A stretch of DNA of 8,882 nucleotides, taken from an uncultured Spirochaetia bacterium (GTDB lineage: Bacteria > Spirochaetota > UBA4802 > JAGODF01). Location: contig CALCJG010000087.1 of the NCBI GenBank assembly GCA_937967705.1, forward strand, positions 1-8,882, read 5' to 3'. This document shows, in pieces, positions 7,122 through 8,882 of this stretch (positions are counted from its first letter, which is position 1; the number at the start of each line of letters is the position of its first letter). Made by a program: the position numbers and the translations under genes. Under the pieces are notes generated by a model. It saw nothing but the letters and a program-made list of their open reading frames with translations, did no database searches and was not told where the DNA came from.

Positions 7122-7252
7122 AGCTTTTCAGAGAAAGAAAGCTGATGATCTATTAAAATCATCGGTTCTATTCCTTTGGGATTTCAGTGACATTGCTGTC
7201 GGAGAAATAGAATTTCTCTGCCCGGATTTGTCTCGAATCCTTTGAAAGGATT
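7122..7252. other. Cluster of small inverted repeats in the divergent intergenic region
   Basis: The gene-free stretch from 6973 to 7317 holds four small hairpins in its right half: AGCTTT/AAAGCT (7122-7127 and 7138-7143); GATGAT/ATCATC (7144-7149 and 7158-7163), which abuts the first; GAGAAAT/ATTTCTC (7202-7208 and 7212-7218, extendable by a G-U and a C-G pair); and the perfect palindrome AATCCTTT-G-AAAGGATT (7236-7252). If transcription starts upstream, this would be a structured 5' leader of the kinase gene, or it could hold a small RNA. No riboswitch class is recognisable, and AT-rich DNA yields such repeats by chance. I see no other gene in this stretch. Confidence 0.25.
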
Positions 7253-7317
7253 ATTCAATAATGGAACCTTGCCCTTTAACAGTAATCTCATTCTATTAAG
7301 AGTATTAGAGGGATAGG

Positions 7318-7347
7318 ATGTTACCGGTTTGGCATGAAAGACTATGA
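7318..7347 (+). CDS. Possible 9-residue leader peptide coupled to the kinase
   Basis: A tiny open frame, MLPVWHERL, starts with ATG at 7318 right after a good ribosome binding site (GAGGGA, 7308-7313, about 4 nt spacing). It ends with TGA at 7345-7347. The stop overlaps the kinase start as ATGA (7344-7347). The kinase ATG itself has no convincing Shine-Dalgarno sequence, so translation of this leader and re-initiation could deliver ribosomes to it. This is seen directly in the sequence as an arrangement; expression is inference. Such a short ORF can arise by chance. Confidence 0.35.
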   Translation: MLPVWHERL

Positions 7348-8844
7348 GGGATGATCAATTGACGGAAAAACGATCCGGCGAAGACCCTGCTCTCAGTGGA
7401 GATCTGGAATTCCTCTGGAAGATCCTGGAAAACACTGAGGAGAGCCTTGCCGTCCTGGATTACACAGGACAGATATTTCTGACCAATAAAGCCTTTCAGA
7501 AAACCTTCGGATTCAAGAAAGACAACTATCAGAACCACAACGTCTGCGAACTGCTCATCCCGAGGGACAGACCTAAACTGCAAAAGAAAATCCTGCGCTG
7601 TCAGACCCGTCTAAAAAAGGAGAGCGATATAACGCTCATAGCCCAGGTGAAGAACGGCATTGTGGATATCTGCGGATCGCTGACACCTCTAAGTCACAAC
7701 GACAGGCTATTTCTGCTCTTCAGCATAAAGGATATCAGTTCCCTGATCAAGGAGGAGGAACGGATTAAAACGCTGGAACGCCTCGCAACCATCGGCACAT
7801 TTGCTTCAGGAATCGTACACGAATTCAACAATGTACTTACGGGCATCAGGGGCTATTCTCAACTCGCCAAGGAAGGTCTTTCCAACCGGGAGCTCATCAG
7901 CAAGGCTTTTGATATCATCGAATCGGAATCCCGGCGAGGTGCCGACCTCTGCCGAAACATGAGTCTCTACTCCTCCCGGACTAAAATCACTCCGGAACCC
8001 ACATGCCTGACGGAACTGATTGACACTGTCCTTTCCCTTCACGAGAAATTTTTCCTCAAGGGAAACATTTGCATCGTAAGAAACTATATGGAAGTGCCGG
8101 TGATCAATATGGACCGCTCTCAGATTCATCAGGTACTTCACAATCTGATCATCAACGCCTGTCATGCCATCCTTCCCAAGGGTTCGGGAACCATAAACAT
8201 CAACCTGAGGGAATTAAAAAACGATATCGTCATCGAGATTATGGATACGGGGATAGGAATCGAGAGCTGGAACATCTCCAGGATATTCGATCCCTTCTTC
8301 ACCAGCAAGGGAGCCATAGGCCTCAACATATCCGGCAGGGAGATCAAGGGTTCGGGGCTAGGCCTGTCCGTTTCCAACTCTATTATCAAAAAGCACAAGG
8401 GCACTCTTACAGTAAAGAGCGTCGTTGATGAAGGCTCCTGTTTTACCGTAAAGCTTCCGAAAATCATTCCACATCAGATGCAGATCAAGGAAAAGCAGAG
8501 GGAGCAGGTTTTCCACTACCTGTCGAGCAAGCCGCAGAGGATTCTCGTCGTGGATGACGAGAGCAGCATCAGGGAGATGCTGTTCAGGGCACTGACGGAG
8601 ATACAGATGGATGTGACCCTGGCCAAGAACGCGGAAGAGGCGGAAAATCTCTGCAAGTCCTACCCCTTCGACATCATCTTTCTGGATTACATTCTTCCCG
8701 AGATGAACGGGGACAAGCTGATTCCGATCATCAAGGAACACCTCCCCCAATCGAAAATCATCTTCATAAGCGGTTGGTCCTCATCACCCCTCAAGAAGAA
8801 GGACCTGGAGAAAAGGGTTCACGCCTGGATCGAAAAGCCCTTCA
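7344..8844 (+). CDS. PAS-histidine kinase-receiver hybrid, 3' truncated
   Basis: This is a soluble hybrid sensor kinase with no membrane segment. Domains in order: PAS (about 22-135, NTEESLAVLDYTGQIF at the start); HisKA with the phospho-acceptor H159 in HEFNN (159-163); and an HATPase domain with N-box N271 (NLIINACHA), G1 DTGIG (D301), F-box FDPFF (315-319) and G2 GSGLGLS (336-342). The ATP lid between F-box and G2 is somewhat long. A C-terminal receiver starts near 399 with acidic pair D404/D405, phospho-acceptor D448 (FLDYILPEMNG) and conserved K498 (EKPF). The catalytic core is of the NtrB-like type. The receiver lacks its last helix because genomic sequence ends at 8844. The open frame nominally runs to a TGA at 8865-8867, but residues after K501 (IGRAHV) are adapter. 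It is transcribed divergently from the lipoprotein operon. The start at 7344 overlaps a small upstream ORF as ATGA; a TTG at 7359 is an alternative. No partner regulator is in view. Confidence 0.9.
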
Positions 8845-8882
8845 AGATCGGAAGAGCACACGTCTGAACTCCAGTCACGAGT
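8845..8882. other. Illumina TruSeq adapter contamination
   Basis: Positions 8845-8878 match the 34-nt Illumina TruSeq adapter (starts AGATCGGAAGAGCACACGTC, ends CCAGTCAC) without a mismatch. The four remaining bases, GAGT, fall exactly where the sample index begins. This is untrimmed library sequence at the contig end, not part of the organism. The first base or two could match the genome by coincidence. Confidence 0.98.

Noticed and set aside
8847..8867. Residues IGRAHV and the stop codon as a natural end of the kinase
   Set aside because: They are the translation of the Illumina adapter.

Overview
The window looks like a chromosomal contig fragment from a Gram-negative, signalling-rich bacterium. 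The gene complement is a HAMP-SpoIIE phosphatase with a membrane sensor, a STAS protein, a secreted TPR protein, a lipoprotein and a soluble PAS histidine kinase-receiver hybrid. It resembles Spirochaetota best. That assignment is inference from protein style only: there is no rRNA or marker gene here. I see no mobile element, CRISPR array, tRNA or phage gene.

Layout. (1) 29-2368, plus strand: a two-gene unit encoding a MoxR/CoxD-type AAA+ ATPase and a CoxE-type VWA protein, a chaperone-like pair. (2) 2403-2874, plus strand: a sigma70-like promoter, a strong ribosome binding site and a SpoIIAA/RsbV-type STAS anti-sigma-factor antagonist. (3) 6972-2878, minus strand: a probable three-gene operon with gaps of 27 and 35 nt or less, reading lipoprotein, then exported TPR-repeat protein, then transmembrane HAMP-PP2C (SpoIIE/RsbU-type) phosphatase. 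It converges on the STAS gene. The two stop codons are 3 nt apart and lie inside one imperfect 12-position hairpin that can form on either strand. (4) 6973-7343: a divergent intergenic region, AT-rich at its left end, with several small inverted repeats. It holds a possible 9-codon leader ORF that overlaps the kinase start as ATGA. (5) 7344 to the end, plus strand: a PAS-HisKA-HATPase-receiver hybrid kinase that is cut off at its C-terminus.

How the genes could work together (inference). The phosphatase and the STAS protein are the two ends of a classic partner-switching pathway: an envelope signal activates the PP2C domain, which dephosphorylates the STAS serine, and the STAS protein then sequesters an anti-sigma kinase. 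The kinase and sigma factor are not in this window. The lipoprotein and exported TPR protein, co-transcribed upstream of the phosphatase, are candidate periplasmic inputs to its sensor domain. The MoxR-VWA pair and the hybrid kinase have no visible functional link to that module.

Important caveat: the last 38 bases are not genomic. Positions 8845-8878 match the Illumina TruSeq adapter exactly, and 8879-8882 fall where the index read begins. The apparent kinase C-terminus IGRAHV and its stop codon are therefore sequencing artefacts.
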